Shown here in pieces: positions 12,820-25,018 of a stretch of DNA of 64,000 bases. This stretch comes from Panonychus citri (taxonomy: Eukaryota > Arthropoda > Arachnida > Trombidiformes > Tetranychidae), in the NCBI RefSeq assembly GCF_014898815.1, contig NW_026515544.1, positions 2,666,001 to 2,730,000 on the forward strand, given 5' to 3'. Every line of letters begins with the position of its first letter. The stretch's first letter is position 1. The notes below the pieces were generated by a model, which searched no databases, had not been told where the DNA came from, and was given only the letters and a program-made list of their open reading frames with translations. Made by a program: the position numbers and the translations under genes.

Positions 12820-14307
12820 AAGTTTCGAACACCAATAAATTAATTAATCAAATCAAAACAAAAAAGAAAAATAAGAAAAAAGAACAAAAAAAAAATGGTA
12901 AACCGAAATCACCATAAGGAGTAAACATCAATTCCCAGTAATTACCTGTCAAGGGAAAATCAATCATCTTAATCAACCAAATCATCATCATCATAAACAT
13001 CGTCATTTTTTCAATCATAATCACCCAACAATTAAGATTAACAATCAAAACCGTATCAATGTTAACCCAATAGAAAGAGTTGCAATCAAATGGTCAATTT
13101 TTTCCCGCTAACTTTTGGATTAATCACAATTAATTAACTTCTCTCGTTAATTACCATCTTCATCTTAATCATCATCTTCATATTCACCAAACAATCAACC
13201 CAATTTTTCAATATTAATTTTTTTTCTATTCCATTTAATTTTAATTGGTCTTTAATTAACTTTCATCTTTTTTCTCAATCTTAATTGTCTTTTGTTTTTG
13301 TTATTTTCTAAAAATAATTTGGTTAATTGTTAATTCAAACTCTTTTTGCTATTCTATTGGGTAATTTGTATCTTTCATTTCTAATTGTTTCACTAATCAA
13401 CTTCATTCTCCCAATTTAATTAATCTGATTTTCTATTACTCTTTTATCATCATGTTAGGCCTTTTAATCACCATTAATGGTTAATCTGTTAATCGTTAGC
13501 AATTAATCCGACAATTTGTAAATATCTGTGCCAAAGATCATATAATTAACCCGAACCTTAATCAGAATTAAATCTACTCAGTAATTAGTGTATTTCTTTT
13601 TTAATTGTGTTTTCCCTGTTTAGTTGATTTCTTTTTACTAATTATTATTGTGCAATTAAATTCAATAAAAGATTGATTTTCTCCTTGAAGATGTTAATAT
13701 TTTAATCCAAACAATTACAATGATCTAACAGATTTAGTAATAAATCAGATTACATGTGATTTAATTACCATGGACAAAGTTAATATCAATAGATTAAAAA
13801 ATTGTAACATGAAACAGAACAATTAAAATGATTATGATAATTAAAACAGGGATTATATTGAATTGATAACAAAAATATCAGTGATTATTTGTCATGAATT
13901 GGATTTGTATGTTGACCTTGGCAAATTAATTGAATCGATTGTGATGATTAGATGAGGACAATATGTACTCACAATTAATTGTGATTGCATTATGCTGTTA
14001 GAATATCTAACTAGATTGATAGAGATCAGAATTTAATTAGTATGTAAAGTATCTGTAATTTGCCAAGATTATTTATCGTCTTTGTTTTGATTTTGATCAT
14101 CTAAGTAATTAGTGATTAGCACAGGTAAGAAATGTAGAGAAAGTAGTTTTCAATTGAATTAAGTGAAAGAAATACAAATCATCTTGATAAGATTTGAAAA
14201 TTTCATCCATGGTGATTAAGATTAGTAAGCCTTTTGATGAAGATTGAGATTGATGTTAATCAGTCTCTCTCTCTCTCTCAAGACCTGAGAATCAGCTTGA
14301 AAGTTGT
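12820..14307. other. Intergenic, nothing recognised
   Basis: AT-rich spacer between the 3' end of the plus-strand secreted-protein gene and the 3' end of the minus-strand SDR gene. It has a CT run at 14266-14279. I see no coding frame or structural RNA. Confidence 0.6.
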
Positions 14308-15312
14308 CTAATTATTATCAGTTGATCCATCAAACGAATTAGTTAATCCAAGGTAATTTGCTGTCATCTTTTCCGAGATATCCCAAAGCTTTTTAGCAAG
14401 AGAAAGATCCATAGCAAGATTGGTTGTCCTCTTTTCTTGACAATTGTCAAAATATTTTCCACTAATATTTTCCAATGTCGGTTCCAAGGCACAATAAATG
14501 GTAGTTTGAGCTCCTTCCTCTTCCGTTCTCAACAAGAAACGTTTGAGTGGACCAAGCCAACGATAGAAATACTTGTTAAAAGCTGAATTGTTCAATAAAT
14601 CAGTCTCAATGGTACCAGGATGAAGACAATTAACCGTAACACCAGAATCTTTAAGTTCACCAGCAAGATAATTAGTGAATAAAATATTTTCCAATTTGGT
14701 AACACAATAACAAGTATAGGGAGAATATTTTTTCTCAAAATTAACATCATCCAAATCAATTGATCGGTTTAATCGATGAGCCTCAGAGGAAACATTAACA
14801 ATCCTAGAGGGTGTGGTAGCCTTCAATTTGGGTACAAGTAAACGGGTTAACAAAAATGGTCCCAAATGATTGGATTGAAAGTGTAACTCATTACCGTCTT
14901 GAGTTAATTTCCGTTCACCATCACCATAGATTCCAGCATTGTTAATGAGAACATCAATTTTATCCTCTTTCTCCTTAATTGTATCGGCAAACGATTTAAT
15001 TGATTGAAATGAAGACAAATCAAGAGGTAAAACGGCCACTGATTGATTACCAGTTTCACTTTTAATCTCTTCGGCCACTTTAGTCCCAGATTCTAAATTG
15101 CGACAAGCCAAGATGAGCTTTGCTCCTCTTCGGGCTAAATCAATCGCTGTGGTCCGACCGATTCCTCGATTAGCACCGGTGATGATTATCGTCTTTCCAT
15201 CGGCACGAACATCACCAGATAATCTATTCACTTTAACCATAATCACAAACAGAACAATTAAAGAAAAAGGTAATAAGAAATAAATAAGAAACAAAGTAAA
15301 TAATGGAAACAT
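14308..15312 (-). CDS. Short-chain dehydrogenase/reductase, retinol dehydrogenase 11-14 type
   Basis: Single exon, 334 aa, ATG at 15312. An N-terminal hydrophobic segment (residues 1-26) probably anchors it to the ER or mitochondrial membrane. The Rossmann dinucleotide motif TGANRGIG is at residues 45-52, NNAG at 124-127, the catalytic serine region VNVSSEA near 173-178, and the active-site pair in YCVTK (Tyr202, Lys206). The LHPGT motif follows. Layout and length fit RDH11-14-like NADPH-dependent retinal reductases of the classical SDR family; the exact substrate cannot be read from sequence, and arthropods have many such paralogs. No frame break or intron. Confidence 0.88.
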   Translation of the reverse strand: MFPLFTLFLIYFLLPFSLIVLFVIMVKVNRLSGDVRADGKTIIITGANRGIGRTTAIDLARRGAKLILACRNLESGTKVAEEIKSETGNQSVAVLPLDLSSFQSIKSFADTIKEKEDKIDVLINNAGIYGDGERKLTQDGNELHFQSNHLGPFLLTRLLVPKLKATTPSRIVNVSSEAHRLNRSIDLDDVNFEKKYSPYTCYCVTKLENILFTNYLAGELKDSGVTVNCLHPGTIETDLLNNSAFNKYFYRWLGPLKRFLLRTEEEGAQTTIYCALEPTLENISGKYFDNCQEKRTTNLAMDLSLAKKLWDISEKMTANYLGLTNSFDGSTDNN

Positions 15313-16571
15313 TAATATCCAAATGAAAAAGAATAGAACAAAAAAAATTCTCTTTTCTCTTTCTCACTTTTTTCTCACTCAGGGTAACATATGATTCTCA
15401 CTCATATGTAATTCTGTTTGTTTACAATAATTTAATTTCTATTTTTGTTTCTTTCTCCGCTAATTGTTCACTAATTATATTCATAGAATTTAGTTAATTG
15501 TTTTAATTGTGTTGAGAGAAAGTTAAACTGTTTGTTGTTACTTGTGAATGGAAAGGAAATTGATTTTTTCTTGATCTTTGTGACTAAAGAAAAGTTAATG
15601 TTTACATTTGAGAATCAAGGAGGAAAATAAAAGGTTTGGAAAAGGAGTAACAATCAATTGATGAACAATTTGTTGATTGTGACGATTATTATTTTCGATT
15701 GTTGGTGGTTTCACTTAATTGTGAACAATTTGTGAAAATAAATTGGTCAAGAGGATAATCAGGTAAGTTGATTTTGTTTCATTCATTTTCTGGTGTTGGT
15801 GAAAATTCAAGTGGGTGATTTGGATTGAGTAACAATTTCCGAGTCTTTTTTAATTGTGCCCACTTTACCTTAATTAATTTGGAGATATGATTAAGTCTGA
15901 GAGATGCTCTTTAGCCTCAATTTGTTTCCGTGTTTGTTTTAAATCAAGGTTAACAAGGTGATTAAAAGGTAAATCAATCAATTGATTGGTAGAAAAGGTT
16001 TTCTTTGTCTTGGAAAATTGGATTTTCAATTTGGTTTTGTTGATGAGAAAATGAATTGTAACAATTATCATCTATTGGAACAATTTGATTTTTTTCTCCT
16101 TGATTATGGTCATCATTTTGATGATGATGATGCTGGTGATTAAGAAGACACATGGAAACCCTCATTTCGCAAATTTGATTGTTACCCTTGTTGTTGATTG
16201 TTTCATCAACATCTCTCCTTGAAGGTTATCGTGGTTGGTGAACACTAAAAAATTTAAGATGAAATGAAAGGGAAAAAAGTCACAATTAGTTAAATTGTCC
16301 AAGGACAATTTACCTTAATACTGATAGAATTGTTATTTTACTTTATCATCTTACCTGAGAAAATTGTTTGACGTTGTTAATTTGTTGATTTTCCTTACAT
16401 TCTAATTGCTGTTAAAACTTTTCTTCCGAATCATAAATCAATCAAAAGAGGTAAACAATTTACATGATTTAATTTACATCAATTAATCAACTGATTCGCT
16501 GAGACAGTTAAGAATTACCCCTGACAATTAATGACTACAAAATTTCAATCCAATTATAACTGATAAATTGT
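15313..16571. other. Upstream region of the SDR gene
   Basis: AT-rich and without a credible coding frame. A minus-strand donor-like site (CTCAG followed by GTAAGA near 16352) could end a 5' untranslated exon of the SDR gene. The short frames at 15874-16165 are compositionally biased. The repeated block begins at its right edge. Confidence 0.4.
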
Positions 16572-17587
16572 GAGATTTTCAATTGTGATTAAGAAAAAGC
16601 GATTTACAGACAAACGAGATATTTAATTTTTCAATTTCTTTTCACAATTGACTTGTAATTATTTTCAGCAATTTATTGATTGTTCAGGAGTTAACAAAGT
16701 CTTCTAACTAGAATTGGTCATTTCGAGCGGCATTCGACCTTCGTTTTCCCTCCAAAAATAGAATTCAAATTAAAGGGTTTCCATTGGTTCTCACCAACGG
16801 AAGCGGCTATTAACTTGCAACGGAAAATCAAGTCGCTTGTTAATCTTTTCCCGCTCAACAATTAACTCGCTAATTTACATTTAAATCATTTCGAGATTAA
16901 CTAATTTGTTGATTAGTTTCTAATAACCAACAATCTGAACAATTAATTTATAGTTTCATGTCAAGTATAAACTTAATTGTTATACTTAAATTAGTTAACT
17001 AATGTTTTGTTGATGATTAAATGTTGGTTCCTCTTCCTTGATTACTTAATTGTAATCAAATATAATTTACCAATTCTGGTCTAATCATTAACTTGACACT
17101 TAATTTTTGTTGATTATCAACTGGAACATTTTATTTAACAGTCTAATTGTTTTCTTCTTGGGACAATTAAATTTAATGATTACTTTTTCTTTACTTTCTG
17201 ATTGTGATTATCATAAAATTGTTAATTGAAAATTTACAGAGGATAAAGAAACAATTAACTTTAGATTGTGATTAGACAATAATTGTTTGTTACTTTGGTT
17301 ATAATCTTAAATTTTGTCAAGTAATTAACTGATTACCAGAAACTAAATTAAATCTAACTGAATCAATTTAGTATGTTCCAAATAAATATTAATACACTAA
17401 TTGTAAATGACTTTGGTAAAAGTTGATTATTGTTGAATCTTAATTGTTAATTGTGATCAATTTTCAATTTACAACAATTTACTAATCACTAATCATCTGG
17501 ATGGAAAATTTATTTCATTTATCTAATCAACAGTTAATTGTTATCTCACTCTCATTATAAACTCACTGAGAATCAACCAGAGACTTT
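16572..17587. repeat. ~1 kb direct repeat, copy 1
   Basis: This block matches 25019-25983 in the same orientation, starting GAGATTTTCAATTGTGATTAAG and ending ACCAGAGACTTT. A central part of roughly 230 nt (about 16680-16915) differs from the other copy at only two bases plus a 7-nt insertion, while the left ~120 nt differ at about six bases. This copy has about 60 nt (around 17280-17345) that copy 2 lacks. I found no terminal inverted repeats, target-site duplication or open frame. It lies upstream of the minus-strand SDR gene and downstream of the TRP gene. Confidence 0.92.
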
Positions 17588-17811
17588 GAATGAAGAAACT
17601 GAATGACTGGTGAATCTTATTCAATAACAATGATTAAAACGTTAATTTAGTTTTTAATTAAAGATTCAATTCAATTATTTTTTTTGAAATTCTTATTGGT
17701 CAATATACAGAAAGGTAACTTAGATTTAATTGTTAAAATGGAAAAGAAATTGGGAGAATATTTTTTTAATTGTTTATTTCTAAATGGAAAGTGAATTGAC
17801 TAATTGTGAAT

Positions 17812-20800
17812 TTAAATCCAACCACTTAAATCAATTCGTGATTCTGATTTCCTCCTTTTCTCAGGCTCTTTAGCCGGTTGTCGGCTATCAGCTAATCGTC
17901 GTTTCTGCTTTTGTTTATCACGTTTGTCTTTAATTGTTGATAAATTATCAACATCAGAATCGTCACTTGATTGATAACCTCTGTTAATTTGTCCAGTTAA
18001 TGGTATCGGTGAAATTGATTGTTTATTAAATGAGCCTGATCGGGATTCGGGCTTAGATGAAAATATTAATTGAGATGAAACATTTGACGCCTGAGATTGT
18101 GATGGTAGTGGAGGAGGAGGAGGTGGTGGTGGTGGGGTAGGGGTTGAGGAGGTGGTATTGATGGGATAATCATGACTCGTTGATTGTTTTCAATCGTAAT
18201 CGGTGTTGGTGAATCAATTGCCACCAAAATCTCAGTCGGAGGTGAATATGTGACCTGAGGTGATGGCGAATGAGATGATTTAACTGTTGATGTTGATTGT
18301 TGTGGTTGAGGTTGAGATTTTGGCTCTGATTTTGGTTGTGATTGTGGTGGTGGTGGTGCTTCAATCAGAGGTGGATTCATTGGAGCTGCTGATTGTTGAT
18401 ATGATGAAATTCTAATCATTAAATCATCTGAACGATCTTTTGAATTTTGACTGATTAAAGTTGATTGTTCAGTTATCTCTGTAGCGAATGAGAAAATGAA
18501 AAAGAATCAAAGAATAAAAAGTCAAAGCAAATTAAAGAGATTTAATTGTTTACCTTTCTTATCGGTCGATGGAGGTGTTAATGAAACCAGAACTTTTTTC
18601 TCCTCCCCAATCTCATCAATTGTAGTAAATCCACCAACTTAAAAATTCAGGAGAAAAAAAGAAATTACAATCAATTGGAAAAATGAAGGAAAAAAGAATC
18701 AATTGATTTACCTTTATCTCGCATTTTCCCCAATATTAAAGAGTGAGAATCGTCAATCTCCTCGAACGATTCTTCGGTTGTCACTGACTCTTTCTCCCTG
18801 AGAACATCTTCCCTCAGATCTTTTAAACTTGAAGCCCGTCGGGGAGTAAAACCGATCTGGTTACCTTTATCCCGAAGAATTGCAGAAATTGCAGTTGTCC
18901 ATCGATCTCGAGCCATTTGCCGTCGTTTAAAACTCGCACGATTCGCGAAAATGTTCAACAGCCCCGTGGAACCGTCCGAGTATTCACCCTCTTTCAAAGG
19001 TCCACCACTTCCTCCAGCACTTCCACCGCCACTTCCACCTCCAGATGCACTATTAATCAGGCCGATATTGAAACCTTTCAGTAGTCGTCTTTCCCGAATA
19101 CGCTCTCGTTTACCGAAACCTTTTCAATTCCATGTTCAGATGTCAATGATTTGTGGGTAGAATCAGGAAATCAAGAAGATAATGATTATGATTATGACGA
19201 AAAAGAAAGAGAAAAATAAGACAAAAGGAATAATATTATCTGAAAGAAACAAATTAGGTCGAAGATTAAATTCAATCGATTTAATCCCATCTAAACCATC
19301 ACCAAATATTTCAACTTTTTTAATCTATTCGAAAACCAAGATTAATCTTAATTGTTGGCAAATCGGTTCGATTGATTAACACTTAAAGTTGATACAAGTA
19401 GTTTTCAATCGAGAAAATAACTGAGTCTAACTTATGAAAATCAGAATCAAAATAATCGATATTTTTTGTTTTCGCAATTTGTAAACATTGAGAGTTAATT
19501 GTGATTAAAGTTAATCTTCTTTACTTACAGTCGTCATGACTTAAGGTCGAATCATATTTCATTCCATTTTTCTTCAACATGTCGATCAATTCGTAACGGA
19601 AGCTTCCAATGTCTTGTTTAATTTCGTTGACATCATCTTCGGTTACCAGGCCAGTCTCTTCGGCTTTTCTTTGTTCCCGTGTTACATATCGACGGACAAG
19701 ACATCGCATCACATTTGCATATGATTCTTTAAATGCTGATCCTGATCCGGACGACGGGAATCGTTTTAAACCTGGTCCACTTTTAGACCAAAGTTTACCT
19801 AATGGAGGAAGAAGGTTAAACGGAGCGGGAACTGAAAGTGTCTCATCAAAATAACTGATCCACAATTTGGACCGAGCAAATTTCCACTCGGTATCCGAAC
19901 GCTCCGAAATTGCATTATAAGAATTGGACATCATAGCAATTAGTAAATTAAGTAGGACAACAACGTTAATCACTGAGTAACAGCCGAACATGAGGAGACC
20001 CCAGAAACGGGTGAACTCCTTGATTCCCGCAAGTTCAAAGTTGTGCAGGTCGATTAGACCAAATGAAGCCCAGAAAAGCGTCTGCGAGGTTTCAAAGAGG
20101 TTGGCGAATCGACGCCAGACCTCACAGGCATGGTCAATCTCGAGCGGGTGAAGATTATTGGCCGAACCAAACTTACACCTTTCCCATTCCTTTTTAGCAT
20201 AATACCAAAGAAGTTGATTAAGTCCCGTTCCAAAAGCGAAAAGTACCAGAACAAAGATGAAGAAAAATTTTAAAATATCGAAAACCATTCGACCGAGTGA
20301 AATTTGTAGTGGCCCCAAATGCGGATGAACGGAAAAGATATGTACCAATTTAAGGAAGGAACAAATTGAGGCCGCTCCAAACATACCCTCAGATAGTAAC
20401 ATGGGATCATATGGATCCCAATCCTCGCGAGATTTATTCTCAAAGGGAAGTTCGGGTGAAGTCGAGGAAAGTTCATATTGGACCTGAAGGTAGGACAAAA
20501 CTCGCAATCCCAACCAGTTGATGTAGATTATATTGGAAAGAGCGTCAACTATGTTCCAAAGGTCAGAAATGTAGGCGAATAGGCCGGAAGAATAAAGTTC
20601 ACCCGTTTCTTGCCAAATGAAACTAATAACGTACATGATGATAGCCCATTCGGTCAGATTGGGTGGACGCCCCGTTCACGAACATACGATTCGGCCAACC
20701 AAGAGAAGATAATATTTTCCTCATCGAAATAAGAAACAATTAAAAATTCAACACGTTGGGAAGCGAGAACAAGTAACACTGAAAATTTAAGAAACGAAAA

Positions 20801-22506
20801 CATGATTAACACTTTGGATGCTAATTGTTGTTGACTCGTTAATTAGATGGTTAATTGAACTTACGTAGGAAAAAAAGGTAAGAAGCCGAATGACTGATGA
20901 ATTTGATGAATGACCTTTTTGAGATTCGAGCTAGTTTACTGTTGGGTAGATAGAGTGAGGCCAATGCATAGAGCGGGAATTTCATTGCGATACTAATTAC
21001 AGTTAAAGCTTGTTTAATTGGTCCTCTTCGTCGGTACCCTGGCATACCCTCGAACCAAACTGATCCCAGTAATTGTTGGACATTTGGATGAGAAACGAAA
21101 CTTTTCTGCTTATAATCAATGGCCAATTTTAGACGCTCCAATTTCATTTCCTCTTCCGCTGATTCGCTGGTTGAAAGGTCAGTACTGTAATTCATGATGA
21201 CCCTTAATTCGTGTGTATTACGAACATGATCCAAAAGTGCGACAGCGAAATTTTGAACATTACTTCGAAGTTCCTTATAATCGGTAGCAAATTCCTTCTC
21301 AATTTTTGATAATCGACGTAATTCCCAACTTAATTGGAAAGCGGTTAAAATGGGATCACGACTTGAGAGTGAAATCAGCGAGGGTGAACATAGTGCACGA
21401 TAAGCGTTTATCCTTGACCTTGAATGACGCAAACAATCAGCGTTAATTGAGGTAATACACTCGTAACAGGAACACTTGACATCATGAGGAAGCGGAAGTT
21501 CAGCCCCACGATCAAGTAAAATCTTCAATATCTCATAATTGTCCTTGTGAGCGGCCAAAATTAACGGTGTTATATCTCGGGTATAAGCACTTGTTTCATG
21601 ATCAACCTTTTCCCAACTCTAATAAACCAACAATCAATCAATAATCATCACAATCAAAACCAAAAAAATAACATTTAATTTACAATCCATTCAACCAATT
21701 GATCCTCAAGTATCAATAACAGTGAAAGATTGATTAAAAATACCAAGTCCATTTAACAACCTGATTGAAAACATCACTTATATAAAATTAACGATTGTCA
21801 ACCAATTAATTGATTGTCATTTATCACACACAATAACAATCTAATCAATTAAGTCAACAAAACAATTTTCGTGTTACTTTTCAATTAGACCTCAAAGTGT
21901 TAAAAATAAACTGATTGAATTGAATGAAAGATTTACAAGTAAAGTTTTGTTTTTCGTTAATTGTACCAATGGATCTTGATTGTTTCTCGTCTTAATTAGT
22001 TAATTACTCACATAGGGTGTCCCTGGACTGTGAATTTTCTCCTCGTGCTGTAAGAGTATCTCAACGGCCTCAACATATTCCTCGCTGATTGCATGAAGCA
22101 AAGCGTCTCCTGGATTAATGTTGTACTTTAATAGAACCTCGAGCAGTTCGAGATTCTCATTTTCGATCGCTAATATAAGTGCACTTCGACCCAACGGATC
22201 GGTACAATTAATGTCCAACTTGGATGGTGTTGTAATCGACGGAGGAGTTACACTGATTCCCTTAGTGTTTTGAGCATCGATCTTGCAATGTTCTTGTAAT
22301 AGTCTTGAGAGAAAATTTTGGTTAAGTGAAAAGTTGATCAACAATTTGATTAGACAATTAAGTTAATTGTTAATTACTTACTTTTTAACCGAAACCACAT
22401 CACCTCTTTCAGCACAGAGTAGAAACTTTTTATCGAAAACAGTTAAGCCTCGATCTCGACCTCGCAATAAACCGTGATTTAGACCTGGACTTGTGGGACT
22501 GGACAT
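17812..22506 (-). CDS. TRPC-type cation channel (TRPgamma/TRPL-like), with two single-base frame breaks
   Basis: Seven exons: 22506-22382, 22303-22012, 21618-20865, 20778-19529, 19119-18712, 18637-18554, 18478-17812, all phase-consistent. Ankyrin repeats (DPLGRSALILAIENENLELLEVLL) come first, then the TRPC signature ITPLILAAHKDNYEI and the PHDVKCSC cysteine motif, the six-helix domain, pore region ETSQTLFWASFGLIDL, and the TRP box EWKFARSKLW after VVLLNLLIAMMSNSY. The C-terminus is Pro-, Gln- and Ser-rich and ends in SGWI. About 1193 aa if both breaks are ignored, as expected for arthropod TRPgamma. Frame breaks: one base appears missing in the C run 20670-20673 (before the conserved LTEW segment) and one in the G run near 18134-18137 (before a poly-Pro stretch). 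Such channels act downstream of phospholipase C at the plasma membrane. Confidence 0.88.
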
Positions 22507-23119
22507 TGGACAGTTTGATTGATCACTAATTGTTTAACACTAATTAACAAGATTTAGACATTGTTTAAACTACAAACAGAGAAACTTTGACATTGTAAAA
22601 GTTTAACATAATTACGATTTAAATTGTTGATTGGACTGTTTTGGTCTCTATAATACCCAAATTAATTAAAAGGTTTAATTTGATACTTCGTTTAATTTGT
22701 TAAATTGTCTCTTTTCATGAAACAATTGAACTATTGGTTAACTTGATTACATTGGAAATGGATAGCGATTGATTTTGAGTCGTCTCACCAATCGAAACCT
22801 TTGTCGATATTAAATTAAGCCTATTAATGGAAACCTTATAAGATCATTAACTGATCATTTTGATTCATCTCTTTTTTTTGATTAATGTTCATAAGTAGGT
22901 GATGATCAAGATGATTAAGATGATGATGAATCCACAATTGTTGATCTATCCAATAAATCAATTGATGAGTTAGCCAATTGTTTCCTTTGATTATTGTTTT
23001 CACATCAGATTTACATTTAATGTATTTACAGGTAAAGTTTTGCTTTCTCTCAATTAGCAATTGATGGGAATTATTTTATCAAAATAATTAAATTGTCGTT
23101 TGCTTGATTGTTGTTGTTT
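22507..23119. other. Spacer between TRP gene 5' end and F-box gene 3' end
   Basis: About 0.6 kb, AT-rich. It must hold the TRP promoter, but I recognise no clear TATA or initiator. The frame at 22836-23060 is His/Gln-rich and unconvincing. Confidence 0.5.
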
Positions 23120-24625
23120 TTACATTCTTGGTATCAATGGCATTGGAAGGACAAAATTAAATCGTTCATAACTGACTTCGCCTGTGATTATTATACGTTC
23201 TGGTGATGAATTGTTATTAGGATGATTGATCATTTTAAAAGATTCGGGATTTTGACCATCCATTGTGATCTCAATGATAACACTGGTTTCCAAATGATGA
23301 GGTGATAATTGTTGTAAATTGTTTGATGATAATTTAAGATTATTGGGAATTGATAGGAGACGAAGTGTTTTCATTTTCGAGATTAATTCACTTAATCCAA
23401 TTGTATCGATTTTACTGTTGGTTATTTCAACGAATTCCAATGATTTAAGTCGGATTAAATGTCGCAAGGAGATTGAACTTGTTTCTCTTAAATTGCAGCC
23501 AATTAAACGAAGTGAAACAATTAAAGGACAGTTAATTGTTATTATGGAGATGGAAGTGTCATCGATAAAGGGACATTTGATTGCAAGACAAATTAATGAT
23601 GAAGTTCCTTGGGTCATAAGTGAAAGATCTTGATTGAAGTTTGAAGATCGAGTTCCAGTACAGGAGAAAGTTAATTGTTGTAGAGATGTTAACTCATTTA
23701 AATCACGAATTTCAACAATGTTTGACCAGAATTCAAAGATTTTCAGGGTTGATGCCAATGAGCTGCAGATCAATTTTAATTGTTTATTGGTAACAAAAGA
23801 TATTCGGAGCACCGTTAACGATGAACTCATGTTAATTGTTGCGGTTTGAGCTAAACTGGTGATGAAATTGGTTCCCAAATAGGATCCAATCAATGAGAGT
23901 GATGAAAGTTGATTAACCAAACAGGGTGAAAAGGTTAAATTAATTTCAAGATCTTCTGAACCTTGAAAAATTAACGATGTAATTGATTGATTGTTGATCA
24001 GAAATTTTTCCAATTTTTTTGGATCCACAAAAAAACAATGATGAATTTCAAAGTGTACCAATGATGATGAACCCTTAAAATGAATTATCTCATCAAGTCG
24101 AGTACAATTAAGAATATTTAAATGTTCCAATTTAGTTAAACAGTTTCCCAATAATCTCCATTGATCAGCAGTTAACCAGAAACCAAGACAATCTAACATA
24201 AGTACACGAAGAGATGGTAACAAAGTGATTAGTGAATTAATCATTTGATCACTATGAACTCGCCATTGGGACCAACTATTGATTGATTTAATTGTTAAAC
24301 GATCATTTGGATTAACTTGATGATGGTTAATATTACAATTGGCACGACCGATTGGTAATTGGCTTCGACGACGATGTGACTCTGGACTTGGGCCGAAAAT
24401 GGCTAAAGATGATTTAGATGAAGAGATTATGGAAGAAATCATTTCAAACCAAGAAGAACAAACCAAACGAGAGTTAATTAGTGAACGATAATCAAGTAAA
24501 TCACAAATGACTCTCCAACAATCACAATTCAAATGAACTCCTGTGTTTACCATGGTGCTGGGAATAGTTGAAGATAAACAGGAAAGTGAAGGTGATGACT
24601 TTGATATGTTGTTACTTGGAATCAT
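23120..24625 (-). CDS. F-box and leucine-rich repeat protein
   Basis: Single exon, 501 aa, ATG at 24625. Residues about 31-67 (CWRVICDLLDYRSLINSRLVCSSWFEMI) fit an F-box, the Skp1-binding motif of SCF ubiquitin ligase adaptors. The rest contains repeated leucine-rich units such as LEHLNILNCTRLDEI, LICLAIKCPFIDD, IVSLRLIGCNL and LKSLEFVEITNSKID, the pattern of FBXL substrate-recognition repeats. The N-terminal 30 residues are Ser-rich. No close family member can be named. Copy 2 of the 1-kb repeat lies upstream. Confidence 0.72.
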   Translation of the reverse strand: MIPSNNISKSSPSLSCLSSTIPSTMVNTGVHLNCDCWRVICDLLDYRSLINSRLVCSSWFEMISSIISSSKSSLAIFGPSPESHRRRSQLPIGRANCNINHHQVNPNDRLTIKSINSWSQWRVHSDQMINSLITLLPSLRVLMLDCLGFWLTADQWRLLGNCLTKLEHLNILNCTRLDEIIHFKGSSSLVHFEIHHCFFVDPKKLEKFLINNQSITSLIFQGSEDLEINLTFSPCLVNQLSSLSLIGSYLGTNFITSLAQTATINMSSSLTVLRISFVTNKQLKLICSSLASTLKIFEFWSNIVEIRDLNELTSLQQLTFSCTGTRSSNFNQDLSLMTQGTSSLICLAIKCPFIDDTSISIITINCPLIVSLRLIGCNLRETSSISLRHLIRLKSLEFVEITNSKIDTIGLSELISKMKTLRLLSIPNNLKLSSNNLQQLSPHHLETSVIIEITMDGQNPESFKMINHPNNNSSPERIIITGEVSYERFNFVLPMPLIPRM

Positions 24626-25018
24626 GATGAGGAAGTAAGCAAAGAGAATACATCTAATTAATTGTAATTCAATTAGAAAAGAAAAAAAGGAAAATTGGAA
24701 GAGTCAATAACACATATGAGAAAAATATTCTTACAAGAATATTGTGAAAAGCAAAGATGAAGATAAAAATGGCGGATGCGAGAGAGAAAGAGGGAGGATG
24801 AGGAAAAAGATACAGAAAATGGTGATGAGGATGACGAACGTAATTCCAAAGAGTGAATCCTAATTGATGCTAAAATTAAATTTTCTTCAATAAGAGAAAA
24901 AGAAAGATAAAAGGTTAAACCAGTGTTACTTTCGCTAATCAATTGACATCATACTTACTCATTGTAGAAGCGAAATCCTCTCATCAATGTCACAAACACC
25001 AAAAGGATTAAAAATGTC
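24626..25018. other. Upstream region of the F-box gene
   Basis: Contains a minus-strand donor-like GTAAGTATG near 24959 preceded by CTACAATGA, which may end a short 5' untranslated exon starting close to the repeat. The 89-codon minus-strand frame inside is Ser- and Phe-rich and not credible. Confidence 0.35.

Noticed and set aside
16572..17587. The 1-kb repeat as a transposon with inverted ends
   Set aside because: The two ends were compared and are not inverted repeats of each other, and the flanks show no target duplication, so I left it as an unclassified repeat.
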